From NCBI RefSeq assembly GCF_010233585.1, contig NZ_CP045997.1, forward strand, positions 10,258,074-10,295,093: a stretch of DNA of 37,020 nt, in the 5' to 3' direction. The translations under genes and the position numbers were made by a program. This DNA is from Spirosoma endbachense (GTDB lineage: Bacteria; Bacteroidota; Bacteroidia; Cytophagales; Spirosomataceae). Under the pieces are notes generated by a model. That model was not told the origin of the DNA. It ran no database searches and was given only the letters and a program-made list of their open reading frames with translations. Below, piece by piece: positions 16,614-26,249 of this stretch. The first letter of the stretch is position 1. The number at the start of each line of letters is the position of its first letter.

Positions 16614-17777
16614 TTACTTCGTAGAGAATCGGTATTCGGTGGTCGTTTTATACGTCTTACCCGGTCGGAGAACAGTGGTCGGGAAAGACGACTGATTCGG
16701 TGAATCGGGGTAATGCTGGGTTTCCAGGCATAGGGCATCACGCTTTTTATAGACGATACCACCTGGCCCTACCGCTTTACCGCTCATGTTATTACTGGTA
16801 TAAAATTGCACAGCAGGCTCCGTAGTAAGGACTTCCATAACCCGACCGCTGGTTGGTTCATAGACGGTAGCCGCCAATCGCAATGAATCGCTCGGGCCGT
16901 TTATTATCCAGCAATGGTCGTAGCCTTTCCCATATTTAATCTGCACATCGCTCGAATCGTTGATGCGTGCGCCAACTACTTCAGGCTTGGTGAAATCGAA
17001 GGCAGTACCCGCAACTGGCTTCAATTCGCCGGTTGGAATCATGGTTTTATCGACGGGTAGAAACCGGTCGGCATTCAGCGTTACTACGTGATCAAGAATG
17101 TCGCGTTTGGGGCCACCTGTCAGGTTGAAATACGTGTGATTCGTCAGGTTAACAACGGTTGGTTTATCGGTTGTTGCCTGATAATCGATCTTCAGCGCGT
17201 TGTCTTTTGTCAATGTATAGGTAACCTCAACGGCTAAATTTCCGGGATAACCCTCTTCGCCATCTTTTGATGTATAGGCCAGCTTGAGTGCGGGCTCCTC
17301 GCCATCGACGGGCGTAGCTGCCCAAAGCACTTTATCGAAACCAATTTTACCACCGTGCAGATGATTACCCATGTTATTGACAAGCAGGGAGTAAGGCTTT
17401 CCATCAAGCGTAAATTTGCCCTTGGCGATCCGGTTGCCATATCGCCCGACCAGTGCACCAAAGAATGGGTTCCCTTTTACGTAAGTCGCCAGTGAATCAA
17501 ATCGCAAGGTAACCTCCTCAAATTTTCCGGCCTTATCGGGGGTCAATAACGACACCACAATGCCGCCATAGTTCGTGATCTGGGCAGTCATTCCGGCTGC
17601 GTTGCGGAGCGTGTACAGATCAGCGGTCTGTCCATCGGGCAATTGCCCAAAGGCTGCCTTTTCAATACCGGCTTTCTGGCTGTCGTCAGTCGTATTTTTC
17701 GAAGTAGAAGAACAGGAGGTCATCAGGAAACAGCCCGTAAGCAGGGCAACAGCTACTAGTTGAGTTAAGATTTTCAT
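16614..17777 (-). CDS. galM: Aldose 1-epimerase (mutarotase), exported lipoprotein
   Basis: The enzyme interconverts alpha and beta anomers of aldoses. Family landmarks are NNMGNHLHGG with the substrate-binding His, VVNLTNHTYFNL with the catalytic-acid His, and CLETQHYPDSPNQ with the catalytic-base Glu. The 387-residue form starts at ATG 17777 with MKILTQLVAVALLTGC, a short lipoprotein signal with a good LTGC lipobox, so it is probably anchored in the cell envelope. In the arabinose operon it may convert released arabinose to the anomer taken up by the symporter or used by AraA. It is the last gene before the strong terminator; an 18-bp hairpin separates it from the symporter gene. Confidence 0.93.
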   Translation of the reverse strand: MKILTQLVAVALLTGCFLMTSCSSTSKNTTDDSQKAGIEKAAFGQLPDGQTADLYTLRNAAGMTAQITNYGGIVVSLLTPDKAGKFEEVTLRFDSLATYVKGNPFFGALVGRYGNRIAKGKFTLDGKPYSLLVNNMGNHLHGGKIGFDKVLWAATPVDGEEPALKLAYTSKDGEEGYPGNLAVEVTYTLTKDNALKIDYQATTDKPTVVNLTNHTYFNLTGGPKRDILDHVVTLNADRFLPVDKTMIPTGELKPVAGTAFDFTKPEVVGARINDSSDVQIKYGKGYDHCWIINGPSDSLRLAATVYEPTSGRVMEVLTTEPAVQFYTSNNMSGKAVGPGGIVYKKRDALCLETQHYPDSPNQSSFPTTVLRPGKTYKTTTEYRFSTK

Positions 17778-17800
17778 GAATGATCGAGGGGATTTAGGAC

Positions 17801-17851
17801 GCAAGGTGCCTGGTGCAGAGCAATCGTATCACGCTGCACCATGCACCTTGC
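17801..17851 (-). repeat. Intercistronic hairpin between symporter gene and galM
   Basis: GCAAGGTGCCTGGTGCAG and CTGCACCATGCACCTTGC are 18-bp arms with a single mismatch around a 15-nt loop, in the 87-bp gap between the symporter stop and the galM start. No U-tract follows, so it is more likely an mRNA-stability or processing element, or a REP-like repeat, than a full terminator. Confidence 0.6.
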
Positions 17852-17864
17852 TAAAGGCTGGCAA

Positions 17865-19520
17865 CTACCAAAATATAACGTATACCAGCGCTAATAATCC
17901 GCAAACGGCTATGGCCCCAAACCGGAATGATGCTGTTGTTTTGAACCAGTTGCTGTTGACAACAAAGGCCTTCGGATTAGATTGTCCCTTCGATTCGATC
18001 AGGCTGATTGTGACATGAACGGCCACACAAATCCAGAATACAGTACCCATACGGTTCAGGAACGGCATATCGGGTAGCTGGTACTTAAACAAAGTCGATA
18101 GCGGTATACTGAGCACCGCAGCGGCCAACGCTCCATTCGATGAGGCTCGTTTCCAGAACATACCCAGCAGGAAGATGCACAGAATACCCGGTGAAATAAA
18201 TCCTGTATACTCCTGAATGTACTCGAAACCCTGTCCGAAGTTTTTCAGGAACGGGCTAATGACCAGGGCAATGATAAACGACACCACAATTGCTACCCGG
18301 CCCAGCCAGACCGTCTGTTTTTCGCTGATATTCGGGTTTATATACTTCTTATGGATGTCGAGCATATAAATCGTTGAGATACTATTGGCCTTTCCGGCGA
18401 GCGACGCAACAATTGCCGCCGTCAGAGCGGCAAAGGAAAGCCCTTTCAGACCCGTTGGCAGGATATTGAGCAATACAGGATAGGCGTTGTCAGGTTTGAC
18501 AATGTTATTATCAGTAATGCCCTGTACGATCGCGGCATCGGCATTTTCCTGAAAGAGTACATAGGCCGCCAAACCGGGTAGTACCACAATGAATGGCATC
18601 ATCAGTTTCAGGAAGGCCGCAAATAAAACACCGTTGCGGGCGGTACTCAGATCGGCTCCCAAAGCGCGCTGGATCATGTATTGATTGCAGCCAAAGTAGT
18701 TAAAATTGACAATCCACTGACCACCAATCAGAAACATCATCAGGCCGGGAAGCTGGTTATAGGCATCTATTTTGCCTCCCCGTCCGTCGTGAACAAAATA
18801 CGTACCTTTTTGGAAAACCATATGCAGGTGGTGATCCGCCTTCTGACGAATCAGACTTAATCCTTCAAAAACTCCGTCGCCCGTTCCAACTTTGTCGGAT
18901 AGCAAACTCAGTGCCAGATAGGTTGTTGCCAGTCCGCCCACAACCAGACAAACGACCTGAATAACATCGGTATACCCGATCACTTTCATACCACCCAGGG
19001 TAATGAATACGGCAAAAACGGTCAGGAATACGGCACAGGCCATAAAATCGAAACCCGTCATCTTCTCCAGACTCAGTGCTCCCAGATAGATAATGGACGT
19101 CAGATTGACCAGAATGTAGAGAAACAGCCAGAATACCGCCATGATGGTTGCCAGCCGCTTGTCGTAGCGCATCTGCAAAAACTGCGGCATGGTATAAATC
19201 TTGTTGTTGATGTACATCGGCAAAAAATAAATGGCGATGATCACCAGCGATAAGCCCCCAACCAGTTCATAGACCGAAATAGCCAGCCCTAACTGAAAAG
19301 CCTGTCCACTCATTCCGATAAATTGCTCGGCCGAAATATTCGAGGCAATGATAGACGCTCCAATGGCCCACCACGTTAGCGACCCTTCAGCCAGAAAAAA
19401 GTCCTTCGAGTCGGCGGTTTGTTTGCCTTTGTGCTTGTATACCCAATAACCGTAGGTGGCTACGATAATGAAATAGACCAGGAAGATGACGTAATCGACG
19501 GTTTCGAGTCCGAGTTTCAT
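17865..19520 (-). CDS. Sodium:solute symporter, probably arabinose/sugar uptake
   Basis: A 551-residue inner-membrane protein of the SSS family (SglT-like), with about 14 hydrophobic segments. Typical are the early WWAIGASIIASNISAEQFIGM region, which contributes to the sodium and substrate sites, NFNYFGCNQYMIQRAL, and GLSFAALTAAIVASLAGKANS. The hydrophilic loop at about 225-255 is normal for the sugar-transporting branch. In Bacteroidota arabinose loci an SSS transporter commonly occupies this place next to araBDA, so L-arabinose is the likely substrate, by inference from context. The gene lies 78 bp after araD and begins at ATG 19520. Confidence 0.92.
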   Translation of the reverse strand: MKLGLETVDYVIFLVYFIIVATYGYWVYKHKGKQTADSKDFFLAEGSLTWWAIGASIIASNISAEQFIGMSGQAFQLGLAISVYELVGGLSLVIIAIYFLPMYINNKIYTMPQFLQMRYDKRLATIMAVFWLFLYILVNLTSIIYLGALSLEKMTGFDFMACAVFLTVFAVFITLGGMKVIGYTDVIQVVCLVVGGLATTYLALSLLSDKVGTGDGVFEGLSLIRQKADHHLHMVFQKGTYFVHDGRGGKIDAYNQLPGLMMFLIGGQWIVNFNYFGCNQYMIQRALGADLSTARNGVLFAAFLKLMMPFIVVLPGLAAYVLFQENADAAIVQGITDNNIVKPDNAYPVLLNILPTGLKGLSFAALTAAIVASLAGKANSISTIYMLDIHKKYINPNISEKQTVWLGRVAIVVSFIIALVISPFLKNFGQGFEYIQEYTGFISPGILCIFLLGMFWKRASSNGALAAAVLSIPLSTLFKYQLPDMPFLNRMGTVFWICVAVHVTISLIESKGQSNPKAFVVNSNWFKTTASFRFGAIAVCGLLALVYVIFW

Positions 19521-19598
19521 GTTGGTTTAGAATTTTGCTATGCCTGGTTCCGATGGGTCGGGGTTATCAGCACAAGAGAAATGACTAGAATAAATGGC

Positions 19599-20297
19599 TT
19601 AACATCCCTGCCCATAATAGGCATTCGTACCGTGTTTTCGCTCGTAATGCTTCAGTCGAAGTGTGTCTTTAATGCGAGGTGTATTCGGATTGATCTGGAG
19701 AGTCAGATAAGCCATTTTGGCTAATTCTTCGAGCACAGCCGAATTATAGACGGCTTTTTCGGCGGTCTTTCCCCACGTAAATGGTCCGTGATTCTGCAAC
19801 AAAACCATCTCCATCTCGCTATTTACCAAGCCTTTATCGGCAAAGCAGTTAAAAATCTGGTGACCCGTTTCGTGCTCATAATCACCCTGAATCATTTCGT
19901 CGGTTAGTGCCGGAGCACACGGAATGTCCTGATGAGTATGGTCGGCGTGGGTCGTTCCAAAAATCGGAATGTCCAGACCCGCCTGCGACCACGCAACTGC
20001 GTAGGTGCTGTGTGTATGCGAAATACCACCGATTTTATCCCAGGTTTTGTAGAGCAATGCGTGGGTTTTGGTATCCGACGACGGTCGCATTGTCCCCTCC
20101 ACAATCTTTGCATCATAATCGCAGATAACGATGTCGTTAGGCTGTAGTTTTTCATAGGGAACACCACTGGGTTTAATAGCAAATACGCCACGACCACGGT
20201 CAACTGCACTGACGTTACCAAACGTAAACAACACCAGGCCCAGCTTTGGCAGCTGCATGTTGGCCTCGTAACATTCTTCTTTTAAGGACTGATACAT
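19599..20297 (-). CDS. araD: L-ribulose-5-phosphate 4-epimerase
   Basis: This class II aldolase-fold enzyme converts L-ribulose-5-phosphate to D-xylulose-5-phosphate, the last step of the arabinose pathway before the pentose-phosphate route. Key segments are FTFGNVSAVDR, IKPSGVPYEKL, the zinc site ISHTHSTYAVAW (His-Thr-His), FGTTHADH, and LLQNHGPFTWG with the third His ligand. The 232-residue form from ATG 20297 matches the usual size of about 231. Upstream in-frame TTG/GTG-type starts would only add residues from a repeat-rich intergenic hairpin and are rejected. It follows the GH51 gene and precedes the symporter. Confidence 0.96.
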   Translation of the reverse strand: MYQSLKEECYEANMQLPKLGLVLFTFGNVSAVDRGRGVFAIKPSGVPYEKLQPNDIVICDYDAKIVEGTMRPSSDTKTHALLYKTWDKIGGISHTHSTYAVAWSQAGLDIPIFGTTHADHTHQDIPCAPALTDEMIQGDYEHETGHQIFNCFADKGLVNSEMEMVLLQNHGPFTWGKTAEKAVYNSAVLEELAKMAYLTLQINPNTPRIKDTLRLKHYERKHGTNAYYGQGC

Positions 20298-20304
20298 GGT
20301 TAAT

Positions 20305-20381
20305 GAGTGAATTATGAATGAGTGAATGAGCGAATAATCAACGAGTACCATGCTTTCAGATCACTCATTCATCATTCGCTC
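20305..20381 (-). repeat. Long intercistronic hairpin between abfA and araD
   Basis: Arms 20305-20325 and 20361-20381 pair over 21 positions with one mismatch and one G-T wobble, around a 35-nt loop. The sequence is built of GAATGAGTGAAT-like units, which also makes it internally repetitive. It begins 8 nt before the araD start codon on the minus strand and ends close to the GH51 stop. It could act as an mRNA-stability element or attenuate araD expression. Confidence 0.6.
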
Positions 20382-20390
20382 GTTCGCTTA

Positions 20391-21932
20391 TTAAAGTTCT
20401 ACTACGACTACCGATACAGGTGGCAGACTTACGGTCAGATTGTCGCCATTCAGTTTAGCACCGCTGAACGCTACGGGCTTCACTTTGGTCAGATTCTCGA
20501 ACGTGTTGTGGTCGCGGACGTTGGCGGAAGTCAGGATACGCCCCGTTACGCCAGTAGCTTTCAGGCCCTTCAGATCAACCGAAATTTCCTGTGGCTTCGT
20601 CGGATCGATGTTTACGAGCGAGACATGAATTTTACCCGCTTTGTCGCGGGAAGCCGAGACGGACACAGCAGGCAGTTTATCTTTATCGAGCGTAAAATCA
20701 TCGGATTTTACAGTAACCGGCAACATCGTCGCATCCTGGTGTACATTATACATTTCCAGTACGTGATAGGTCGGCGTCAGCAATACCTTATCGCCTTTTG
20801 TCAGAATTACCGCCTGCAAAACATTGATCGCCTGAGCCAGATTGGCCATTCGTACGCGTTCGCAGTGTTTATGGAAAATGTTGAGCGTCGCCCCGGCCAG
20901 AACGGCATCGCGCATGGTATTCTGCTGATATAAGAATCCCGGATTTGTGCCCGGCTCAACATTGTACCAGCCACCCCACTCGTCGACGATGAGCGCTATT
21001 TTTTTCTCCGGATCGTATTTATCCATGACTGCCGAGTGTTTTTCGATCAGCTCGTCCATCAGCAACGCCTGTTGCATGGTTTTGAAATACTCCTGATCCG
21101 TAAACTGCGTAGCTGATCCTTTTTTGCCTTCGCCCCACGACAGCACCGAATAGTGGTGCATGGCTAACCCCTCCATCATGTTGCCGGGGATGTTTTTCAT
21201 GAGCGTTTCGGTCCAGTTGTAATCGTTATCGCTGGCGCCCGAAGCAATCCGAAAAATTTTCTCATTGCCCACTTTCGGGTTCATGAATGTGCTATACTGC
21301 CGGTAAATGTTCGCATAGTAGTCGGGCTTCATGTTTCCCCCGCAACCCCAGGCTTCGTTTCCGACGCCCCAGTAACGCACATTCCAGGGTTTATCGCGGC
21401 CATTCTGCTGACGCAGATTCGACATTGGGCTATTTTTCTCGAAGTTGACGTACTGTACCCACTCGGTCAGGTCCTGCACCGTACCACTGCCGACGTTACC
21501 GGCCAGATAAGGTTCCGTACCCAGTAGCTCACACATATTCAGGAAATCGTGCGTTCCGAAGCTATTATCTTCCGTAACCCCACCCCACCAGGTATTGACA
21601 ATTTTGGGGCGTTTCGCTTTTGCCCCGATCCCATCTTTCCAGTGGTAGGTATCAGCAAAACAGCCGCCCGGCCAGCGCAGATTCGGTATTTTAAGCTTTT
21701 TCAGCGCAGCGACAACATCCAGCCGAACCCCATTTTTATTGGGAATTTTAGCGTTGTTTTCGCCTACATAAAAGCCATCGTAAATACAGCGACCGAGGTG
21801 TTCAGCAAAATGACCATAGATATGCCGACTGATGATGTGCTTACCTTCATCGGCATGAAGCGTCACTTTGTTCTGAGCCATAACAGTAAGACTCAGGCAG
21901 GCAAAAGATAGGGTTAGGGCTATTTTTTTCAT
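20391..21932 (-). CDS. abfA: GH51 alpha-L-arabinofuranosidase, exported
   Basis: The enzyme releases terminal L-arabinofuranose from arabinan, arabinoxylan or oligosaccharides. A clear Sec signal (MKKIALTLSFACLSLTVMAQ) shows export to the periplasm or beyond. The GH51 landmarks are HIYGHFAEHLGRCIYDG, LRWPGGCFADTYHWKDGIG, the acid/base Glu in VGNEAWGCGG (about residue 193) and the nucleophile Glu in VDEWGGWYNVEPG (about 318). The 513-residue length fits. ATG 21932 is used; TTG 21950 would add only six residues before the signal. It lies between araA and araD, so the extracytoplasmic release step is co-encoded with catabolism. Confidence 0.95.
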   Translation of the reverse strand: MKKIALTLSFACLSLTVMAQNKVTLHADEGKHIISRHIYGHFAEHLGRCIYDGFYVGENNAKIPNKNGVRLDVVAALKKLKIPNLRWPGGCFADTYHWKDGIGAKAKRPKIVNTWWGGVTEDNSFGTHDFLNMCELLGTEPYLAGNVGSGTVQDLTEWVQYVNFEKNSPMSNLRQQNGRDKPWNVRYWGVGNEAWGCGGNMKPDYYANIYRQYSTFMNPKVGNEKIFRIASGASDNDYNWTETLMKNIPGNMMEGLAMHHYSVLSWGEGKKGSATQFTDQEYFKTMQQALLMDELIEKHSAVMDKYDPEKKIALIVDEWGGWYNVEPGTNPGFLYQQNTMRDAVLAGATLNIFHKHCERVRMANLAQAINVLQAVILTKGDKVLLTPTYHVLEMYNVHQDATMLPVTVKSDDFTLDKDKLPAVSVSASRDKAGKIHVSLVNIDPTKPQEISVDLKGLKATGVTGRILTSANVRDHNTFENLTKVKPVAFSGAKLNGDNLTVSLPPVSVVVVEL

Positions 21933-21952
21933 AAGAAAGCAGACTCGCAAAG

Positions 21953-21979
21953 CCCCTCTCTTTAGGTCAAAGAGAGGGG
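21953..21979 (-). repeat. Intercistronic hairpin between araA and abfA
   Basis: CCCCTCTCTTT and AAAGAGAGGGG form perfect 11-bp arms around a 5-nt loop, 16 nt after the araA stop. There is no long U-tract. It may be a leaky terminator or stabilise the upstream araBA message. Confidence 0.6.
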
Positions 21980-21995
21980 GTAAGGTGAGTACGTA

Positions 21996-23486
21996 TTATC
22001 GATAAGCCGCTTCGCTCCAGCGTAATTCGTTTTTCAATTGCCGCAAGGTTGTGTTCTTATCGATCACAACCAGTTCGACACCGAAGATGTCGGCAAAGTC
22101 TTCAATATGCTCCGTTGCCAGGTTTTGGCTGTATACGGTATGGTGCGCTCCACCTGCCAGAATCCAGGCTGCGCAGCCCGTTTGCATATCAGGCATGGGT
22201 TTCCACAAAGCGCGGGCCACCGGTAGTTTTGGTAATGCTTCCAGTACATCTACCGCTTCTACCTCGTTGACAATCAGCCGGAATCGATTTCCCATATCAA
22301 CCAGCGACACGTTGATGGCCGGACCCGCAGGAGCATTGAACACCAGCCGAACCGGATCAGCTTTACCGCCAATTCCCAACGGGTGAATTTCACAGGTTGG
22401 CTTATCGGCGGCAATGGATGGGCATATTTCGAGCATGTGTGAACCCAGAACCAGCGGATTGGCGGGGTCGAAATGGTACGTATAATCTTCCATGAATGAA
22501 TTGCCGCCCGGCAATCCAGCCGCCATAACTTTCAGGGTACGAACCATTGCCGAAGTTTTCCAGTCACCTTCGCCACCGAAACCATATCCGTCGGCCATCA
22601 GGCGCTGTGAAGCAATTCCCGGAAGCTGGGCCATACCGTGCAGATCTTCGAACGTATCGGTATAAGCGCCGAAATTCCCGTCTTGCAGAAAAGCCCGCAT
22701 ACCCAGTTCTATTTTGGCCGCATCGCGCAGTGAACTGTGTTGCGACTGCCCTTTCAGCAGGGACTCCATCAGCGTATAGCTATCGGCATACTCCTCAACC
22801 AGCCGGTCGACTTCCGCATCGGTTACCTGATTGATCACTGCCACCAGATCACCAATTCCGTAGGTATTGACCGACATGCCAAAAGTCATTTCGGCCGCTA
22901 CCTTATCGCCTTCCGTTACAGCCACCTGACGCATGTTGTCGCCAAACCGGGCCACTTTCATCGTCTTCAGTTCATAAGCCGCTACCGACACCCGCGCCCA
23001 GGCGGCAATCTTGTCAATAACATCCGGTTGCTGCCAGAACCCAACAACTACCTTACGATTCAGGCGCATCCGGGATACCATGAACCCAAACTCCCGGTCG
23101 CCATGCGCCGATTGGTTGAGGTTCATAAAGTCCATATCGATGCTGCCCCAGGGAATATCCCGATTGAATTGGGTATGCAGATGAAGCAACGGCTTTTTGA
23201 GGATGGTCAGCCCCCGAATCCACATTTTTGCGGGCGAAAATGTATGCATCCAGGTGACAATACCCACGCAATTGGGGGCTACATTCGCTTCCTGGCAGAT
23301 CGCATAAATTTCATCCGGCGTTTTTACAACGGGCTTGAATACAACCCGTACCGGAATTGCCGGTGCATCGTTTAGGAAACCAGCAATGATTTGCGAATGG
23401 TCGTCTACCTGCCGAAGGGTTTCTTCACCATACAGGTGTTGACTTCCCGTGACAAACCAGACTTCATAGTGATTCAGATTGAGCAT
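21996..23486 (-). CDS. araA: L-arabinose isomerase
   Basis: The enzyme converts L-arabinose to L-ribulose in the cytoplasm with a divalent metal. The sequence is typical from the first residues ([20 protein letters not shown]) through [17 protein letters not shown] and [12 protein letters not shown] to [13 protein letters not shown] and the metal-site region [12 protein letters not shown]...[11 protein letters not shown]. The 496-residue length matches the bacterial norm of about 500. It starts at ATG 23486, inside the last 23 nt of araB, which suggests translational coupling. Confidence 0.97.
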   Translation of the reverse strand: MLNLNHYEVWFVTGSQHLYGEETLRQVDDHSQIIAGFLNDAPAIPVRVVFKPVVKTPDEIYAICQEANVAPNCVGIVTWMHTFSPAKMWIRGLTILKKPLLHLHTQFNRDIPWGSIDMDFMNLNQSAHGDREFGFMVSRMRLNRKVVVGFWQQPDVIDKIAAWARVSVAAYELKTMKVARFGDNMRQVAVTEGDKVAAEMTFGMSVNTYGIGDLVAVINQVTDAEVDRLVEEYADSYTLMESLLKGQSQHSSLRDAAKIELGMRAFLQDGNFGAYTDTFEDLHGMAQLPGIASQRLMADGYGFGGEGDWKTSAMVRTLKVMAAGLPGGNSFMEDYTYHFDPANPLVLGSHMLEICPSIAADKPTCEIHPLGIGGKADPVRLVFNAPAGPAINVSLVDMGNRFRLIVNEVEAVDVLEALPKLPVARALWKPMPDMQTGCAAWILAGGAHHTVYSQNLATEHIEDFADIFGVELVVIDKNTTLRQLKNELRWSEAAYR

Positions 23487-25149
23487 ACTGGGTAATTGAT
23501 TGGGAACTGCTTACTTGTTTATTTTCGATGAATGCACCGAGTTTAAGATACTTCTGATACAGTTTTTCATAAACGGATACCTGCTCTGGCTGGGGCTGGT
23601 ATTCGGCGTCGAACCCAGAGCCCATAGCCTGTTGAGCAGCTTCCATTGTTGGGTGAACGCCAGACGCTACAGCCGCGCACATGGCCGCACCAAGTGCACA
23701 AGCCTGATCGGAGTTAGCCACTTGAATGTGTTTATTGAGCACATCGGAGAGTGTTTGCATCACAAAGGGCGACTTCTTGGCCACCCCGCCAATGGCAATG
23801 ACTTTTTTGATCGGAACCCCTTCCTGCATAAAACGATCGACAATGCTGCGGGAGCCGAAGGCCGTAGCCTCTACCAAGGCTTTGAAAATTTTGGGCGCAT
23901 CCGTTCCCAGATTCAGCCCGGCAATGGCCGCTTTAAGCGTATGATTGGCGTCGGGGGTCCGGCGGCCGTTGATCCAGTCCAACGCAATCAGATCATTTTC
24001 CGTAACGGGCAATTGAGCGGCCTGAGCCGAAAGGTGTGGTATAAGCTGGCTACTAAGTTTATCGGCGGCTTCGTCGCCCAGTAACTCGCGAACAGGGCCG
24101 GTTATGAGCCGGGAAAACCAGGCATATACATCACCAAAAGCCGACTGACCGGCTTCCAGACCCAGCATTCCCGGTGCTACGGAACCATCAACCTGCCCAC
24201 AGATTCCCCGGATCAGCCGATGGCCGATTTCTTCATTGGGAGCCATCAGGATGTCGCAGGTAGACGTACCGATGATCCGAACGAAGGCATACGGTTCTAT
24301 TTCTGCCCCTATGGCTCCCATGTGCGCATCGAAAGCCCCGACTCCAATGACAACATCAGTAGACAGCCCCAGTTTGTCGGCCCACTCTGCCGAGAGTTTC
24401 CCCATCGACTGGTCAGCCGTGTAGGTATCGGTGAAAAGCCGGTTGCGCTGACCACTCAGTAATGGGTCCAGGCGCGCCAGGAACTCATCAGACGGAAGTC
24501 CATCAAACTCACTATGCCAGAGTGCCTTATGACCAGCAGCACAACGCGACCGACGGAGGGTAAGTGGATTTGTGTTGCCGGTCAGGACAGCCGATATCCA
24601 GTCACAATGTTCGACCCACGAAAAAGCATGCTGCCGAATCGCTTCATCAACCCGAAGTGTTCGCAGCATTTTTGCCCAGAACCATTCCGAGGAATAAATT
24701 CCACCGACATATTTGGTGTAATCCGTATCCCAATGATGGGCGAGATTATTAATCTCCTCCGCTTCAGCATTAGCCGTATGGTCTTTCCAGAGAATAAACA
24801 TACCGTTCGGATTCTCGGCAAAATCGGGGCGCAATGCCAAAGGCAAGCCTGTTTCGTCAACGGGGCCTGGCGTAGAACCCGTCGTATCGATCGAAATGCC
24901 GACTATGTTCTGTCGAACTTCGGCCGGTGCTTTGGCCAGCGCACCCACAATTGTGGCCTCCAGCCCTTCCAGGTAATCGAGCGGGTGCTGCCGAAACTGC
25001 GACGTGGCCGGGTTACAATAGAGGCCTTTTTTCCAGCGAGCGTATTCGTGAACATGCGTTCCAACGGCTTGACCGGTCTGCGTATCGACGATCAGCGCCC
25101 TGACCGAGTCGGTGCCAAAGTCAACACCGATAACGTATGGATTGCTCAT
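23464..25149 (-). CDS. araB: L-ribulokinase
   Basis: The enzyme phosphorylates L-ribulose at O5 with ATP. It is a 561-residue FGGY kinase with the N-terminal phosphate loop [15 protein letters not shown], the SPxxD-like region [15 protein letters not shown], the [11 protein letters not shown] strand and the C-terminal ATP-binding [21 protein letters not shown]. It is the first catabolic gene of the operon and overlaps araA by 23 nt. Its 201-bp upstream region carries one copy of the candidate AraR operator about 78 bp before ATG 25149. Confidence 0.97.
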   Translation of the reverse strand: MSNPYVIGVDFGTDSVRALIVDTQTGQAVGTHVHEYARWKKGLYCNPATSQFRQHPLDYLEGLEATIVGALAKAPAEVRQNIVGISIDTTGSTPGPVDETGLPLALRPDFAENPNGMFILWKDHTANAEAEEINNLAHHWDTDYTKYVGGIYSSEWFWAKMLRTLRVDEAIRQHAFSWVEHCDWISAVLTGNTNPLTLRRSRCAAGHKALWHSEFDGLPSDEFLARLDPLLSGQRNRLFTDTYTADQSMGKLSAEWADKLGLSTDVVIGVGAFDAHMGAIGAEIEPYAFVRIIGTSTCDILMAPNEEIGHRLIRGICGQVDGSVAPGMLGLEAGQSAFGDVYAWFSRLITGPVRELLGDEAADKLSSQLIPHLSAQAAQLPVTENDLIALDWINGRRTPDANHTLKAAIAGLNLGTDAPKIFKALVEATAFGSRSIVDRFMQEGVPIKKVIAIGGVAKKSPFVMQTLSDVLNKHIQVANSDQACALGAAMCAAVASGVHPTMEAAQQAMGSGFDAEYQPQPEQVSVYEKLYQKYLKLGAFIENKQVSSSQSITQYAQSESL

Positions 25150-25226
25150 AATGATGACTGATAACTTCGTGCAAATTCGTTGTCAACCGGGGCTTTTTTT
25201 AAGCCCAATACAGGGTGATTTTTTAA

Positions 25227-25247
25227 ATAGTGTTTATCTGACACAAT
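25227..25247. promoter_or_regulatory. Candidate AraR operator upstream of araB
   Basis: ATAGTGT (25227-25233), a 7-nt spacer and ACACAAT (25241-25247) form a partial palindrome in which 6 of 7 arm positions match. The same two arms with the same spacer recur at 26085-26105 before araR. It lies 78 bp before the araB start. A further short inverted repeat, ACACA-TTCGT-TGTGT, follows at 25251-25265. Confidence 0.6.
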
Positions 25248-25350
25248 ACTACACATTCGTTGTGTTCTTTCAACAAGAAATAGTAATTAATTTTTATTTA
25301 ACACCGATGGCCTATGCTGGTACCAGACTATTTTGGGAGAAATAGCATCC

Positions 25351-26052
25351 TTACGCCAGTGTCAGTTCAGGGAAGAAGCTAACGTAGTCTGTCAGGTATT
25401 GCTGATATTTTTCGGAATTGAGCCGATACAGTTGCCCTTTCTTGGTAACTGAATTGGTGTCTTTCTCGCCAGTACTGACCAAAAGTCCCGTCGACATGAT
25501 CTTTCGGCTGAAGTTCCGACGATCAAGTTGCGTCTTGTAGATGGCCTCATACAGCTTCTGGAGCTGAGGAATCGTGAATTTTTCGGGTAACAGTTCAAAA
25601 CCGATCGCGTGAAGAGCGGCTTTATAGCGTAACCGGTGCAGGGCCTGTTCAACCATTGCGTTATGATCAAAGATCAGTTCAGGCTTGTTATTCAAGCTGA
25701 GCCAATACGCATTGTGTGCCTTTATGGTATTTACGTCCTGCTGTTCAATGTTAACAAGTGCGTAATAAACGACCGAGATCGTACGCTCAACCGGATCGCG
25801 GTTCACGGCACCAAATGTTTGAAGTTGCTCCAGGTAATTATTGGTCAGCCCGGTCAGTTCGTATAAAATGCGCTGCGAAGCGGCTTCCAGGTCTTCTGTC
25901 TCGTTCAAAAACCCACCCATGAGCGACCACTTCCCTTTTTCGGGCTCAAAGTTGCGCTTGATCAGAAGCAATTTAATCTCTTCGCCATCGAAGCCGAAAA
26001 TAATACAGTCAAGCGCTACCAGAATCCGGCTAGGGTGCGTATAATGAATCAT
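25351..26052 (-). CDS. araR: Nudix-HTH transcriptional regulator of arabinose use (AraR type)
   Basis: A 233-residue protein of the NrtR-like group: an N-terminal Nudix fold (about 8-145) and a C-terminal winged helix (about 165-225, FTIPQLQKLYEAIYKT, then RRNFSRKIMSTGLLV). The Nudix box reads GGFLNETEDLEAASQRILYE and then LTGL, so two of the catalytic Glu positions of the REUxEExGU core are replaced. That fits a sensor domain rather than a hydrolase. A regulator of this architecture controls arabinose genes in Bacteroides thetaiotaomicron and binds L-arabinose as effector. By analogy this protein should repress araBAD and itself until arabinose is present. It lies directly upstream of araB on the same strand, with a candidate operator 33 bp before its own ATG. 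Confidence 0.88.
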   Translation of the reverse strand: MIHYTHPSRILVALDCIIFGFDGEEIKLLLIKRNFEPEKGKWSLMGGFLNETEDLEAASQRILYELTGLTNNYLEQLQTFGAVNRDPVERTISVVYYALVNIEQQDVNTIKAHNAYWLSLNNKPELIFDHNAMVEQALHRLRYKAALHAIGFELLPEKFTIPQLQKLYEAIYKTQLDRRNFSRKIMSTGLLVSTGEKDTNSVTKKGQLYRLNSEKYQQYLTDYVSFFPELTLA

Positions 26053-26084
26053 GATCTGTCAATAAGCGGCTGTTTTGAACCCCA

Positions 26085-26105
26085 ATAGTGTATTCGGCAC
26101 ACAAT
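26085..26105. promoter_or_regulatory. Candidate AraR operator upstream of araR
   Basis: ATAGTGT (26085-26091), a 7-nt spacer and ACACAAT (26099-26105) repeat the arms found before araB. The flanking positions also agree (an A before, A/T after), while the spacer differs, as expected for a dimer site. It lies 33 bp before the araR start and about 235 bp before the divergent GH125 gene. It suggests autoregulation and perhaps control of GH125. Confidence 0.6.
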
Positions 26106-26249
26106 TATAGGAAAAGATATTTTCTCTCCGAAAAAAGTGCTAAAATAATTTAGAGTCAGCCGTATACGTATAAATAATCCGGCAGGAAGCTAGGCATCTA
26201 CTCAACCGCTTCCTTTTCTTTGTGATTGATACGATTACTTCAACAGAAG

